From Tolypothrix brevis GSE-NOS-MK-07-07A (GTDB lineage: Bacteria; Cyanobacteriota; Cyanobacteriia; Cyanobacteriales; Nostocaceae), in NCBI GenBank assembly GCA_019358985.1, contig JAHHIJ010000019.1, positions 1 to 64,000 of the forward strand: a stretch of 64,000 nucleotides of DNA, given 5' to 3'. Below, piece after piece: positions 26,315 to 35,059 of this stretch. Numbering within the stretch: the stretch's first letter is position 1; the number at the start of each line of letters is the position of its first letter. The position numbers and the translations under genes are program-made. Below the pieces are notes generated by a model. That model saw only the letters and a program-made list of their open reading frames with translations. It ran no database searches and was not told where the DNA came from.

Positions 26315-26405
26315 AGGACTTACGCACTCGTTACCAGAAAACAAGACTTTGAGATTGCTTCCTTGCGTCGCAATGACGGAAATACGTAGTCCGTGCGTAA
26401 GTCCT
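26315..26405. mobile_element. Family-B MITE, copy 2
   Basis: AGGACTTACGCAC at the left and GTGCGTAAGTCCT at the right are perfect inverted repeats of 13 bases. The interior carries GATTGCTTCCTTGCG and CGCAATGACG, shared with the repeat at 46807-46903. Confidence 0.75.
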
Positions 26406-26552
26406 GCTAACTTAATAAAAGCTGCTTCATAGCAAGTTTAGCGATGTTTTTCAGCTAGCTTCCGGCTTGTAGCTATGGGAAACCAACCTTAATTATTGGG
26501 AGTCTGGTTTCAAAATGGGTAACAGCAACAGCCCAAACCCGCCCGATCACCT

Positions 26553-27164
26553 ATGCTAAAAGTTATGCACTCCACAGCCAACTCAGCCCATCCAAATTCC
26601 CAGTGGGAGGACTTAACCCAGCTTTCGGCTCCAAACACAGTCCAGTGGGATAATATCAAAACCCAATTAGACTTAGCACTTTTGGCGCTAGAAACTTTAA
26701 CTGGTATTGGTTCTGAAGCAATGCTCTCGGCGGCAATTATTCTGAATTTAGAATCAAAAGTGCCAGATCGTGTGGCGTTGTGGAGACTACGGCAGTCGAA
26801 TCCTCTACGTAAAAGTACTGGAGGGCGAAAAAACCTAGATGTAGAAGAAGCGCGATCGCTAGTTCTGATTATTTGTTACCTTGCAAAAGAGGATCAAGAA
26901 TTGATTCGTCGTGCTGTAGGGTTATTAGAACAAATGGCGGAAACTAACCGCGAACCCCATCAAGCTGCTTTACTGGGGGATTATATTGATACTTTCTGCA
27001 ACACGTATCAAGATCGGATGGAGTCTGATGAGAAAATTTCCACAGATGCACTTACGCACTTAGGATTGAAACTACTCGTAGATTTACTATTTTACAGTAG
27101 TCCTGGTGGACACCGCCGCCTCTGGCTAGCACTTATAGATCGTTCCACACAATTTGAGATTTGA
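26553..27164 (+). CDS. DUF3038-family protein
   Basis: A 203-residue all-helical protein conserved in cyanobacteria, recognised from the pattern WDNIKTQLDLALLALETLTGIGSEAML and the LRQSNPLR...EARSLVLIICYLA segment. Function unknown. An alternative start 12 bases downstream (MHSTANSAHPNS) is equally possible. It is followed after 87 bp by the DUF4335 gene on the same strand. The two families are commonly neighbours in cyanobacteria, so a shared role is likely but undefined. Confidence 0.8.
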   Translation: MLKVMHSTANSAHPNSQWEDLTQLSAPNTVQWDNIKTQLDLALLALETLTGIGSEAMLSAAIILNLESKVPDRVALWRLRQSNPLRKSTGGRKNLDVEEARSLVLIICYLAKEDQELIRRAVGLLEQMAETNREPHQAALLGDYIDTFCNTYQDRMESDEKISTDALTHLGLKLLVDLLFYSSPGGHRRLWLALIDRSTQFEI

Positions 27165-27251
27165 GATTTTAGGTTACTAATCCAAATCCCAAATCCAATT
27201 CCAAAATCCCAAATCCACGCATCCCTAATTGTCCCCCTCGCACTTTCTGTC

Positions 27252-28922
27252 ATGCCTGTATCAAACCCTGTAATCCGCCGATACACACCCCCAACCTGTA
27301 CGCTAGAAGTTATGGCACAAAGCTCATCTTTGTCCGGTTGGACGGGGAAATCTGTGCTAAAGCAGTTAAACTTTGAGCTTCGCTTTGACGATCCGCGACT
27401 ACCAGAAGAACGGAGAATATCAATTAAAGGCGATCGCAATCAACTTGAAGCCTTGTATAATGCAGTGACAAACTACGTGCAGGAATTTCTTCAAAAGTCT
27501 CCAGAAAGCTTTTGGGCAAATTTCTCCGAACCAAAAGACTCAACCAAAGTATCAGAAGACCCAGAATTAAAAGCCTTTAATCAAACCTTAATACCAAAAG
27601 AAACTTTAAAATCTTTTAATAATTTCCAGATGCCAGGGGCAGAGATACACTTAGAATCAAACAGTTATTTAACTCACAACTTGTTTCTCGGTTCCCTCGC
27701 GAACCAGATATCTGGAGGTGTAATTCAACTAACTTTACTGCAACTCTTCGATTTAGCAACCGCCTTAGATGAATACTCAGCAGAGGTAATGGCATTACCA
27801 GCCCTTAACGCAAGGAGTTCAACTTTTAGCTTGCCTAGTTGGGCACCTGCTGCCGCTGTGGTATTGGTAGCTTTGGGTTTAACGCCATTTACTTGGCAAT
27901 ATGCTAATAATATCAGGCAAAAGCAGTTAGCAGCTAAAAAAACAGCTTCTACACAAGAAGTCGCCCTGCAACCTTCCCCCTCAGAGCTTTTCCCAACACC
28001 CCAACCTGGACTTACCCCCCCAGACAAGTTAGTGCCACCGCTAGGAACTACCCCAGCAGTACCAGGTTCTACGCTTCCTACACCCCCAGCACCTGGTTCA
28101 ATACTTCCGACAACGCCAATACCCGGTTCGACACTTCCCACAACGTCTCAACTGCCCACATCTGCCAAAACTGCACCCGGTTCTTTCCCCCCCATACCCC
28201 AAACAGCCCCAGGATCGACTTTCTCCACAGCGCCATTACCATCAAGGGGCAGCGCTTTAAATATACCTGGGACAACTACACCAACTCTTTCTCGGTCTTC
28301 AGGGAAAACACCAAGCACCAAACTATCAGATCCCTTTGCGATTCCCACAAATTCTCAACAAACTAGCCGTACAAGTTCAATTCCTAAGAATGGAATTGCT
28401 CTACCAAGTACAACAAATTTACCATCAAATTTACCTCCCGCCACCGGCGATATATCCTCCCGTATCTCCCCTGTTTCCCCTCCTCTTGCCGCCGGAACTA
28501 ATGCTAGGGGCAGTAGTAACACCGATATCTCAGCTTCCTCGCCCACAGCCCCTTCCCTGGGAAAGACCGATAATTCCTTAGCCGATAAATTGAGGCAAGG
28601 GCGCGACACTCCCTCAGCGGTAGCAACAGGCACATTGTTTGACACGCCCCAAGTGGCAGAAGCGAGAGACTTTTTGAAAAAGCGCTGGCAGCCACCCACA
28701 GGATTAAAGCAAACGCTAGAGTACAGTTTGTTAATCGGTGTTGACGGCAAAGTTGAAAGAATTTTGCCTTTAGGAAAAGCTGCCAGAGATTACATTGACA
28801 CCACCGGAATGCCAGGAATTGGGCAACCTTTTGTCTCACCCAATACAAATGGACAAAATGTCAGAATTCGAGCGGTTTTCAGTCCTGATGGCAAAGTGCA
28901 GACATTTCCGGAGTCACAATGA
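27252..28922 (+). CDS. DUF4335-family protein
   Basis: A 556-residue protein in three parts. The N-terminal conserved domain (IRRYTPPTCTLEV, ELRFDDPRLPEE) covers residues 1-190. One transmembrane helix (AAAVVLVALGLTPFTWQY) is near residue 205. A Pro/Ser/Thr-rich linker of about 230 residues leads to a C-terminal domain of about 100 residues (EARDFLKKRWQPP, VRIRAVFSPDGKVQTFPES). The layout suggests a cytoplasmic domain tethered to a periplasmic one by a long flexible stretch, as in TonB-like proteins, but this is inference only. Neighbour of the DUF3038 gene. Confidence 0.82.
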   Translation: MPVSNPVIRRYTPPTCTLEVMAQSSSLSGWTGKSVLKQLNFELRFDDPRLPEERRISIKGDRNQLEALYNAVTNYVQEFLQKSPESFWANFSEPKDSTKVSEDPELKAFNQTLIPKETLKSFNNFQMPGAEIHLESNSYLTHNLFLGSLANQISGGVIQLTLLQLFDLATALDEYSAEVMALPALNARSSTFSLPSWAPAAAVVLVALGLTPFTWQYANNIRQKQLAAKKTASTQEVALQPSPSELFPTPQPGLTPPDKLVPPLGTTPAVPGSTLPTPPAPGSILPTTPIPGSTLPTTSQLPTSAKTAPGSFPPIPQTAPGSTFSTAPLPSRGSALNIPGTTTPTLSRSSGKTPSTKLSDPFAIPTNSQQTSRTSSIPKNGIALPSTTNLPSNLPPATGDISSRISPVSPPLAAGTNARGSSNTDISASSPTAPSLGKTDNSLADKLRQGRDTPSAVATGTLFDTPQVAEARDFLKKRWQPPTGLKQTLEYSLLIGVDGKVERILPLGKAARDYIDTTGMPGIGQPFVSPNTNGQNVRIRAVFSPDGKVQTFPESQ

Positions 28923-29014
28923 AAAAGAGGGGGAAAGGGGAAAGGGGAAAGGGGAAAGGGTAAGAAATATAGAGTCATCTGAATAAATCCGTATTTTATT
29001 TCCGTCCCTTTCCC

Positions 29015-29053
29015 TTATCAGAAGTTTGGGTTTAAAACCCAAACTTCTGATAA
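29015..29053. repeat. Near-perfect palindrome after the DUF4335 gene
   Basis: TTATCAGAAGTTTGGGTTT is followed after one base by its exact reverse complement, giving a stem of about 17 bp. No T run follows on either strand, so it may be a transcription or cruciform signal rather than a simple terminator. Confidence 0.6.
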
Positions 29054-29082
29054 AAAACAAAAGAGCTGTTTAGACAGCCCTT
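29052..29082 (-). terminator. Probable terminator for the minus-strand small gene
   Basis: On the minus strand GGGCTGT-CTAA-ACAGCTC is followed by TTTTGTTTTTT. The next minus-strand gene upstream is the 67-codon gene at 29259-29462. Confidence 0.6.
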
Positions 29083-29128
29083 TATATTTGAAATTGAAAT
29101 ATAAAATTTCAATTAAAACAGCAGGAGT

Positions 29129-29164
29129 CCCCCACTGAATTCTGTAATCAGAATCAGTGGCGGG
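29129..29164. repeat. Intact left-end hairpin of the tnpB element
   Basis: CCCACTGAATTCTG and CAGAATCAGTGGCGGG form a stem-loop. At the other copy of this element (281 onward) the group II intron begins at the position corresponding to 29141/29142. Confidence 0.65.
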
Positions 29165-29258
29165 AGGAATGATGGGCAATGACGAATTGACCGACCACCA
29201 AAAATAACCCTTGTTGTTGTTACGGGATGTCGGTCGATGATAGCGAAGCGGTAGCGAG

Positions 29259-29462
29259 TCATCGAGCGTCGGAGTTGCCAATCTGGTTACGCCACTCAAC
29301 GATTAAATCGGGTAAAACGTCTCTGAGCCTTTTTTGCCAATCGGGTATTGCTTTAATCTGTTCCTTCATCTCACTACTTAGCTTGAAGCAAAGTGGCTTA
29401 GAGTCTAAAGCTTTTTCGCCATCTGGTTTCCAGCAGTATTCGTGGTTTTTCCGAAAAGGCAT
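29259..29462 (-). CDS. Small basic protein carried with a tnpB element
   Basis: A 67-residue protein, MPFRKNHEYCWKP...AIPDWQKRLRDVLPDLIVEW, with charged helical character. It is transcribed away from the neighbouring tnpB, their starts only about 20 bp apart, and lies between the element's left-end hairpin and tnpB, with its own probable terminator. I recall similar small proteins near cyanobacterial tnpB genes but know no function; a regulator of the element or a helper is possible. No good Shine-Dalgarno is visible, so it could be a fragment. Confidence 0.5.
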   Translation of the reverse strand: MPFRKNHEYCWKPDGEKALDSKPLCFKLSSEMKEQIKAIPDWQKRLRDVLPDLIVEWRNQIGNSDAR

Positions 29463-29480
29463 AATTTCTGAATTTATTTA

Positions 29481-30452
29481 GTGGTATACTACTATAAAGT
29501 AGCAGAAGTATCAGAGTTTAAATCTGGCTCGGTTCTGTATGATGCACGAACCTTCTCCCTTGCCCGTGACTTAAAAACAGTTAGTTTATCAGTTTTAGGT
29601 AAGCGAATTAAGGTTGACTTGATACTTGGGGATTATCAACGCGAAATGCTGGATATGAACCAGGACGAGCCTAGTAGTGCGACGCTTGTTAAACGTAAAG
29701 TTAGTTGGTACTTGCACATTCAGGTAAAGGTAAACGCGAAAAATGATGTTCCACAAATAACGAGTAAGGACAACTATTTGGGCGTTGATTTGGGAAGGAA
29801 AGACATCGCGAGTCTTAGTGATGGGACATCTTTCTCAGGCAAAGACATTGAAAAAGTGCGAACTAAATATTCTAAAATTCGTGCTAGATTACAACACAAA
29901 GCTAGTTCAGGCACTCGTAGTAGTCGCAGACGTTCTCGACAACTACAGAAACGGTTAGCTGGCAAAGAGCGCAGATTCCAAGCATGGTTAAACCATAATA
30001 TATCCTTGCAAATCGTTTTAGGAGCGCTTCTGGGCGTCTCGTATTCGCATATTGTCTTAGAGGATTTGACCGGAATTAGAGATAGAACCAATACCCAACC
30101 TAGAAGCCGTGAACAGCGTTTTTTGGCTAACTCTTGGTCGTTCTATCAGTTAAAACTGTTTATTCAGTACAAGGCTAATATTTATGGTGTTCCCGTTGTT
30201 TTGATAAATCCGCGCTATACCTTGCAAACTTGCCACAACTGCCTGCACATCCATCCCGTACAAGAAAAATCTTATCGTAACTCTAAAGATTACCATTGCC
30301 TTCATTGTGGCTGGAAAGGAGATGCTGATTACAACGCAGCAAATGTCATTAAACAATTAGGGGCGACTGTAAACCGTCCCTGCGGTTCGGAATACCTTAG
30401 CTGCGATACTTCTGCGTTATTGGTTTCTAGGGCTTCTGAAAGCCTACACTGA
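29481..30452 (+). pseudogene. tnpB: TnpB, N-terminally truncated
   Basis: The 323 codons begin in the middle of the TnpB WED region (YYYKVAEVSEFKSGSVLYDARTF) and lack roughly the first 90 residues. The RuvC motifs are present: GVDLGRKD, VLEDLTGIRD and GDADYNAA, with zinc cysteines CHNC and CLHC. The GTG start at 29481 has no Shine-Dalgarno and falls inside a TATACT-like promoter sequence. Without the N-terminal domain the protein probably cannot hold its guide RNA. It could be a decayed nuclease or a repurposed fragment. The element's right end follows directly. Confidence 0.8.
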
Positions 30453-30483
30453 ACGGAGTACCGTTTCAGTGTAGGTAGTTTAC
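30443..30483 (+). repeat. Right-end hairpin of the truncated tnpB element
   Basis: CCTACACTGAACGG / CCGTTTCAGTGTAGG is followed by GGTAGTTTAC. Its last base coincides with the stop codon of the minus-strand ferredoxin gene (30483-30485), so the insertion lies at the very end of that gene. Confidence 0.65.
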
Positions 30484-30938
30484 TAACGGGATTTTTTATG
30501 GGTTAACCTTCGCTTTTGACGACGCCGTGCAGTAGTGGCAACTGCTTGTTCTACCGGATAACCTACCACAGGAATTACCTGATATTTGCGCTCTTCTTCT
30601 AACTTTCTCAATTCAGTGTAATCTACCCATTGGATGCAATCAACCGGACAAGTGTCAATTGCTTCTTGAATTATTTCTTCTGTGTCCCCTTCTTGTCGAA
30701 TTACACGCGATCGCCCGTAATCTGGTTCAATATAAAAAGTGTTACGAGCAACATGGGCACAGTGCAAGCAGCCAATACAGGTGATTTCATCAACATAAAC
30801 ACCCTTTTGACGCAGCATTCCCCCCAATTCCGGCTCTAAACCAGAGCGTTCCGGTTCATCCCGCAATAAACCGCCTAATTCTGGTTCTAAACCGGAGCGA
30901 TCGCTTTCTTGTTCTTCCTGCGGTAGATAATCAGACAT
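30483..30938 (-). CDS. Bacterial-type ferredoxin with a duplicated N-terminal segment
   Basis: A 151-residue protein with cluster-binding cysteines in CIGCLHCAHVA and CPVDCIQW, so a 4Fe-4S electron carrier, followed by a basic C-terminal tail (RRRQKRRLTHKK). The N-terminus contains a tandem duplication, RSGLEPELGGLL then RSGLEPELGGML. It is the last gene of an operon with DUF1257 (Ycf35-like) and DUF2997 proteins; start and the previous stop abut at 30938. The stop codon touches the right end of an IS element, which may have altered the last residues. Redox partner unknown. Confidence 0.85.
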   Translation of the reverse strand: MSDYLPQEEQESDRSGLEPELGGLLRDEPERSGLEPELGGMLRQKGVYVDEITCIGCLHCAHVARNTFYIEPDYGRSRVIRQEGDTEEIIQEAIDTCPVDCIQWVDYTELRKLEEERKYQVIPVVGYPVEQAVATTARRRQKRRLTHKKSR

Positions 30939-31324
30939 TACGCACTCCAGCGCTGTACTACTAAACGAATAGAACCATCTTTATTTTTCTGTTGTTCAGC
31001 CACTTCAAAGCCAGCACGAGTAGTTTCTTTCACAACCGTCTGATATGCATAACGCTGGGTTACTTGCCGCAAAAACCCATCAACAGACAAGTTTTGCTGC
31101 CAATATTGTAAGTCAGAAACTAATTCGTATTCTTTGCCATTCCATTTAAAGCCGATATCATAACCATTATCTTGTTCAATGGTAACTTCGGCAGCATGAG
31201 TTTGACCTTGATAACCGCGCACTTCCCGTGTACCAGGTTTCCAATTTATACCCAAGTCGGTGAGAGCTTCTTTCAATGAATCAAGATTACGGATTTGCGT
31301 CTTAATTTGGCTAAAGTGTGACAT
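30938..31324 (-). CDS. ycf35: DUF1257 (Ycf35-like) protein
   Basis: A 128-residue protein with the N-terminal MSHFSQIKTQI, characteristic of Ycf35/DUF1257 proteins encoded in cyanobacteria and some plastids. Function unknown. It lies between the DUF2997 gene (36 bp upstream) and the ferredoxin gene (sharing one base), an arrangement commonly seen in cyanobacteria. Confidence 0.85.
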   Translation of the reverse strand: MSHFSQIKTQIRNLDSLKEALTDLGINWKPGTREVRGYQGQTHAAEVTIEQDNGYDIGFKWNGKEYELVSDLQYWQQNLSVDGFLRQVTQRYAYQTVVKETTRAGFEVAEQQKNKDGSIRLVVQRWSA

Positions 31325-31360
31325 GGTGGTTGTGATTTGAGTAAACTAAATTTGTTTGAA

Positions 31361-31570
31361 TTACCAATCGCTGAAAGTGGTTTGCGTATTTACCACATTA
31401 GATTCCAACACCTGAGCGGTGAAGAATTCTGAAGTTGGTTCATGACTAAGTACTAGCCCTAGCTGTGCCTCTATTGCTGCGGTAACTTCAGCACAAGAAG
31501 CACCCACAATACCAGTGACTTTTTCTTGTACCCGACCATCTGGAAAAATGATGAATTCTAGTGTTTCCAT
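31361..31570 (-). CDS. DUF2997-family small protein
   Basis: A 69-residue protein, METLEFIIFPDGRVQEKVTGI, fitting the DUF2997 family. First gene of the DUF2997-DUF1257-ferredoxin operon. Upstream on the minus strand a short hairpin (AATGGCTATATTTTTTTAGCC, near 31621-31644) lies in the presumed leader. Function unknown. Confidence 0.8.
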   Translation of the reverse strand: METLEFIIFPDGRVQEKVTGIVGASCAEVTAAIEAQLGLVLSHEPTSEFFTAQVLESNVVNTQTTFSDW

Positions 31571-32066
31571 GCTTTTGGCAAACCACGCTCTTTACGGAAG
31601 GGACGGTACTGTTCTCTTGTGATGGCTAAAAAAATATAGCCATTGGAACTTTGCTACTTAGATACAAACGTGCCACTTTGTTAACTAATGTTTCATCTCT
31701 CAAAATATATATCTCAGAATTTTTACAAAAATTATTGATTTTATCAGTCTACACATCTGTCATATGTAAGTTTCCCTTAACCTTCTAAATTAGTCAAGGT
31801 GGAAATTAAGCAGCGTTATGTATCCTCAAAAGCTGTAAAAACAAGCATTAGAGAGCATATAAGCAGCAATGCATGTTAGGAAATGACTAAAAGTGTTGAC
31901 ATAAGTTATCATTACTAGTCATGAGAGTGCAATTCTCAGCGATCGCTGTATAAGGTGGATTATAAGTATAAATACTATAGCTTTAATTTATATCTTTGGT
32001 TGTATAACCAGAGAGGTATATATTATATTTTTGGAGAGCGATCGCAAATAAAATGCAATCTACTTT
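31571..32066. other. Intergenic region
   Basis: Holds the presumed promoter and leader of the DUF2997 operon on its left side. The remainder is AT-rich with one GCGATCGC near 31940 and another near 32039. No gene or known RNA is recognised. Confidence 0.45.
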
Positions 32067-32358
32067 CTAGATTCCACCTTCTAGATCATCTAGCTCATCA
32101 ACAGTCAGTAGTGCTTGGGCACTATGACGCACGAATAATACATGAACAGTTGTGTCTCGAATGGTAAACAGTACACGGTAGATGTTTTTGGATTTTCCGT
32201 AAAGTAACTGTCGGACTTCTTCAGAAAAAATCTCGTGTTCAACTGAAGTTCGCACAGCGTTGAGGCTTTTCTTGCAAGGTTGCGATCGCATTCATTAATC
32301 CTCGAAACCAACGATCAGCAAATTCGAGATTATAGTTCCAAATCGCATAGTCAAACAT
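32067..32358 (-). pseudogene. RelE/ParE-family toxin, frameshifted
   Basis: From ATG 32358 the frame reads MFDYAIWNYNLEFADRWFRG...QEKPQRC and stops soon after. The remainder, SVEHEIFSEEVRQLLYGKSK...IYRVLFTIRDTTVHVLFVRHSAQ, continues in another frame to 32067. Together they form one RelE/ParE-type mRNA interferase or gyrase toxin. The break is a small deletion around 32242. The antitoxin gene expected just upstream is missing; a truncated tnpB copy stands there, 23 bp before the ATG. Confidence 0.8.
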
Positions 32359-32381
32359 AGTCAGACATCTGCAACTCAGTT

Positions 32382-33407
32382 TTAAGCAACCCTACTTTCA
32401 GCATGGACACGCTTAAATAGTGGAGTTATCCGCCTTGGATGTACTACCTGACACCCCTTATCCCTTAGAATAGACTTGAAAGAGTCAAAGCCTTCAGGAT
32501 TACTTTTTCTGCCGATGTTCAATGCACCATTTACGTCGGCATGAATCTTCAAACCAGTCTTACTGATATACCACGCACGTTTGACACGCCTTCCTGAGAA
32601 TACGTGCTTTACCTTATTGTTAGGTTGGTATGTTGGGATAATGTCCCAATCAATAAAAGATGCCTTGCTAGTGTAGGATTCTTCTGTAACCTTAACGGTA
32701 ATGCCGACTCGTTCTAATTTATAAGTCAGCATTTCAATAAATTTAGCGTGTGGTATTTGAGTAAAATTCTGGTTTGTACGTTTACCTAAATTAAGACGTG
32801 TTTTCCATTGTTCATTTTTTCCTATTGAGACATGAGTTACACCAAGAGATACAAACTCATCCACAATCATTTTTGTGGACTGATGTAAATATGAATCTAC
32901 GAATTGATTCCGATTACGAACTAGAGAGGCAATTCGCCTTGACTTACCTTTCCCTAAGGAGCGAAAACCTCTATTCCTTGCAATTTGCTTGTTGTAAAAC
33001 TGGTTTGCTGATTTCAATGGTTTGCCATTTACAATAATCGGCTGTATTGCTAAGTCGTTAAAAACAATCGTCGCTAGATTGTCTAAACCAATGTCTATTG
33101 CCGCATTCAACTCAGGATTTAAGCTACAAAAGAACTCGCTTGTTTGAGGAATTTCATAGACTACCTCGATAACATAGCATCCGGTTTTTGGGATAATTCG
33201 TACTTCGCATAAGTCCTCAAACCTTAGCCCAGGTTTTACCGGAATTCTGATTGGCGACATCGAAGGAGCCACAGAACCCTTGCTAAATTCCCTTTTACTA
33301 ATTGCTTGATTATTGAACTTAACTAGGTTTTTTACATCAATATAATTCGGTGGCTTTGGTCTACCTGTGAACTTATAGGTAGCAACATTGGTGGACGATA
33401 GAATGCT
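32382..33407 (-). pseudogene. tnpB: TnpB of a second subfamily, 5'-truncated
   Basis: An open frame from 33407 to 32382 encodes TNVATYKFTGRPKPPNY through the RuvC motif AIDIGLDNLATI, the SYTSKASFIDWD segment that replaces the zinc finger in this subgroup, and HADVNGALNIGRK with the final catalytic Asp. The first hundred or so residues are missing and a TGA closes the frame upstream; the first ATG (33272) is well inside the conserved region. Probably inactive. It lies between the remains of a RelE-type toxin and another toxin-antitoxin pair. Confidence 0.8.
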
Positions 33408-33455
33408 TCAACTAAGGGAAGTAAAACATAAAAACCAGTCCAAGACAAGATTTTT

Positions 33456-33788
33456 TTACAGGTCGTCATTCTCAAGAAAACCCTCTAAATCCTCATCCTT
33501 CAAGGGTTTTCGTGAGGTGTGGCGAACCGCAAGAACATAAACTATCTCATCCTAGATCGTAAAAATAATCCGATATTTTTGGTAAATGAGTTGACGAATT
33601 TCCTGATTAAGGTCGCCCGTCTCAGGTATTAACGAACATCGATAGGGCAAGTTTTTCAGGGATTGAAGGGCGTTTATAATACCATCGAACCACTCATCTA
33701 AAGCGCCAGGGTTGGTTTCCTGTATCCACGAATACGCATCCTCAATATGCTCAGTGGCAAGGGCGGAAAGCTTAACCGTGAATGCCAT
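33456..33788 (-). pseudogene. RelE/ParE-family toxin with an internal stop codon
   Basis: ATG 33788 opens MAFTVKLSALATEHIEDAYSWI...YQKYRIIFTI, then an in-frame TAG at about 33552. Reading through it continues without shift as DEIVYVLAVRHTSRKPLK to TAA 33456-33458. This is a full-length RelE/ParE toxin inactivated by one nonsense codon, apart from possible suppression. It overlaps the intact Phd-type antitoxin gene upstream by 17 bp. Confidence 0.85.
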
Positions 33789-34059
33789 GTTTTTTCCGCA
33801 TATCAGCTATAAAATCCTCTAAAACAACGGTTTTACCGTCCTTTACGTCCTGTAACCCCTGCTCTATCGCTTTCATTGTTTCCAGGTAGTCAACACGGTC
33901 AAGAAGCGCTTGGTATGCCTGGGCATCCTGTACAACAAGTTCAGCCTTGCCGTTAATCGTCAATACAACAGGTTCCCTAGTTTTTTTCATTTGTTCAAGA
34001 AACTTAACCGTGTTTCGTTTGAAGTTAGAAAGTGATTCAATGTCGCGGCTAATATCCAT
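33772..34059 (-). CDS. Phd/YefM-family antitoxin
   Basis: A 95-residue antitoxin: the N-terminal DNA-binding fold (RDIESLSNFKRNTVKFLEQMKKTREPVVLTINGKAELVVQ) followed by a helical toxin-binding tail. It would repress its own promoter and neutralise the RelE-type toxin downstream. It is intact while the toxin carries a stop codon, the order of decay expected when a module is lost safely. Confidence 0.9.
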   Translation of the reverse strand: MDISRDIESLSNFKRNTVKFLEQMKKTREPVVLTINGKAELVVQDAQAYQALLDRVDYLETMKAIEQGLQDVKDGKTVVLEDFIADMRKKHGIHG

Positions 34060-34197
34060 AACGCCCTTTGGTGAAGCTGCACACTAAATATAATGCAAAT
34101 TTAATGCTAATCAATTTTGAGGCAATAAGCAAGCTGTTTGTTTGGCAGTCCATCTTGTCAATCAAGTTGACGGAGAAGCAGATTATCAACTTCTTCT

Positions 34198-34683
34198 TCA
34201 ACTAGTTTTTTTTAGCTCCTGAACTAAATCATCTCGCCCAATGTCACTTAAAGCAACTTCTAATTCACCAAGTCTGCTTCTTTGCTCTAACCATTCCCAA
34301 ATTCGATATGGCTGTCTTCCCGCTTCAAAACTAGCGCGTTGTTCTAAGGGAATATCAAAATAATCTGCTAAACCTTGCCAGTCTTGAATCAGGTTTTGGC
34401 AGACTTTCATCTTAAGTTTACCAGAATAGCGCTTAATAGCTGGATTCACAGGTTTTAAAATAAAAGTTTTTTGTTGACTCTCTTTTTTTAACGTTTCTAT
34501 TTGTTTAGCTCTTCTTTCAACTTGTTGCTGACATTCTTCAATTCTCTTTATTAATTCAAATTTTTGAGATGCACTGCTAGTTGTGGCAAGTTCCTTCTCT
34601 AGAAAAGCAAGTTTTTCTTCCCAGATATTCCTCACTTCCTCTAGTTGTCTTAACAAGATATGTTCTCGATTATCTGCTGACAT
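34198..34683 (-). CDS. Coiled-coil protein with a C-terminal death-like module
   Basis: 161 residues. The N-terminal 75 (EKLAFLEKELATTSS..., KRIEECQQQVERRAKQIETLKKES) are predicted coiled coil and closely match the N-terminus of the 593-residue protein at 36384-38165. The C-terminal 70 (NLIQDWQGLADYFDIPLEQ...RIWEWLEQRSRLGELEVALSDIGRDDLVQEL) has the hydrophobic and Trp spacing of death-domain-like effector-associated domains used as adaptors in bacterial conflict systems. This fold call is pattern-based. It follows the 73-codon gene at 34687 after only 3 bp. Confidence 0.8.
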   Translation of the reverse strand: MSADNREHILLRQLEEVRNIWEEKLAFLEKELATTSSASQKFELIKRIEECQQQVERRAKQIETLKKESQQKTFILKPVNPAIKRYSGKLKMKVCQNLIQDWQGLADYFDIPLEQRASFEAGRQPYRIWEWLEQRSRLGELEVALSDIGRDDLVQELKKTS

Positions 34684-34686
34684 TAC

Positions 34687-34908
34687 TTATCTCCGAACTA
34701 TTTTCTTAATTTTCTCCCAAGTTTTGTACATCAATCCATCTATTGCCATCTCCATTTCGTAAGATGCGGCAGGAATTAACGGCAAAACTACCTTCAACTT
34801 GGCTGAAGCTGCTTTATCTTGTTTCTCTAACTTGTATCGAATCTTTTGCACGAGATAAATTAGTTCTGAAGGATAAGTAATAGTCCTATTATTAAGAATT
34901 AATGCCAT
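34687..34908 (-). CDS. Short paralogue of the 159-residue cassette protein
   Basis: 73 residues, nearly all matching the C-terminal half of the protein at 38169-38648 (TYPSELI.L.Q.IRYKLEKQDKAASAKLKVVLPLIPA...YKTWEKIKKIVRR). The N-terminal half of that protein is missing. DNA identity between the copies is high, with a 3-base deletion removing a HIP1 site. No known domain recognised; a helical protein-protein module is likely. Confidence 0.75.
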   Translation of the reverse strand: MALILNNRTITYPSELIYLVQKIRYKLEKQDKAASAKLKVVLPLIPAASYEMEMAIDGLMYKTWEKIKKIVRR

Positions 34909-34982
34909 AATAATTTTTACTTTTCATCGCTAAATTACCTCCATATATACATTTGAGGCTATTTTGTCTGTGTTTTTTGTCT

Positions 34983-35055
34983 AAGTCCCACTAGAAATTA
35001 ATTATGGCTTGTCCGAAACCCTTGTAGAGACGTAGCAATGCTACGTCTCTTTTAT
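34983..35055. mobile_element. Truncated family-A MITE
   Basis: Contains GAAATTAATTATGGC and GTAGAGACG-TAGCAATGCTA-CGTCTCTTT. The outer terminal repeat is recognisable only on one side (AGTCCCACT). It lies just after the EcsC gene. Confidence 0.5.
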
Positions 35056-35059
35056 ACCA

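Larger units (their letters stand above)
25814..26552. other. Intergenic region packed with small elements
   Basis: About 740 bp without a gene between mutS2 and the DUF3038 gene. It holds two family-B MITEs (25840-25982, 26315-26405) and one family-A MITE (25985-26073), plus the GGGCATGGGGCAT dispersed repeat right after mutS2. Sequence from 26430 to 26552 may carry the DUF3038 promoter, but no clear box was recognised. Confidence 0.6.

Noticed and set aside
32242-32358. Programmed frameshift in the RelE-type toxin
   Set aside because: No slippery heptamer or structure is visible at the break, and the antitoxin is missing, so decay is more likely.
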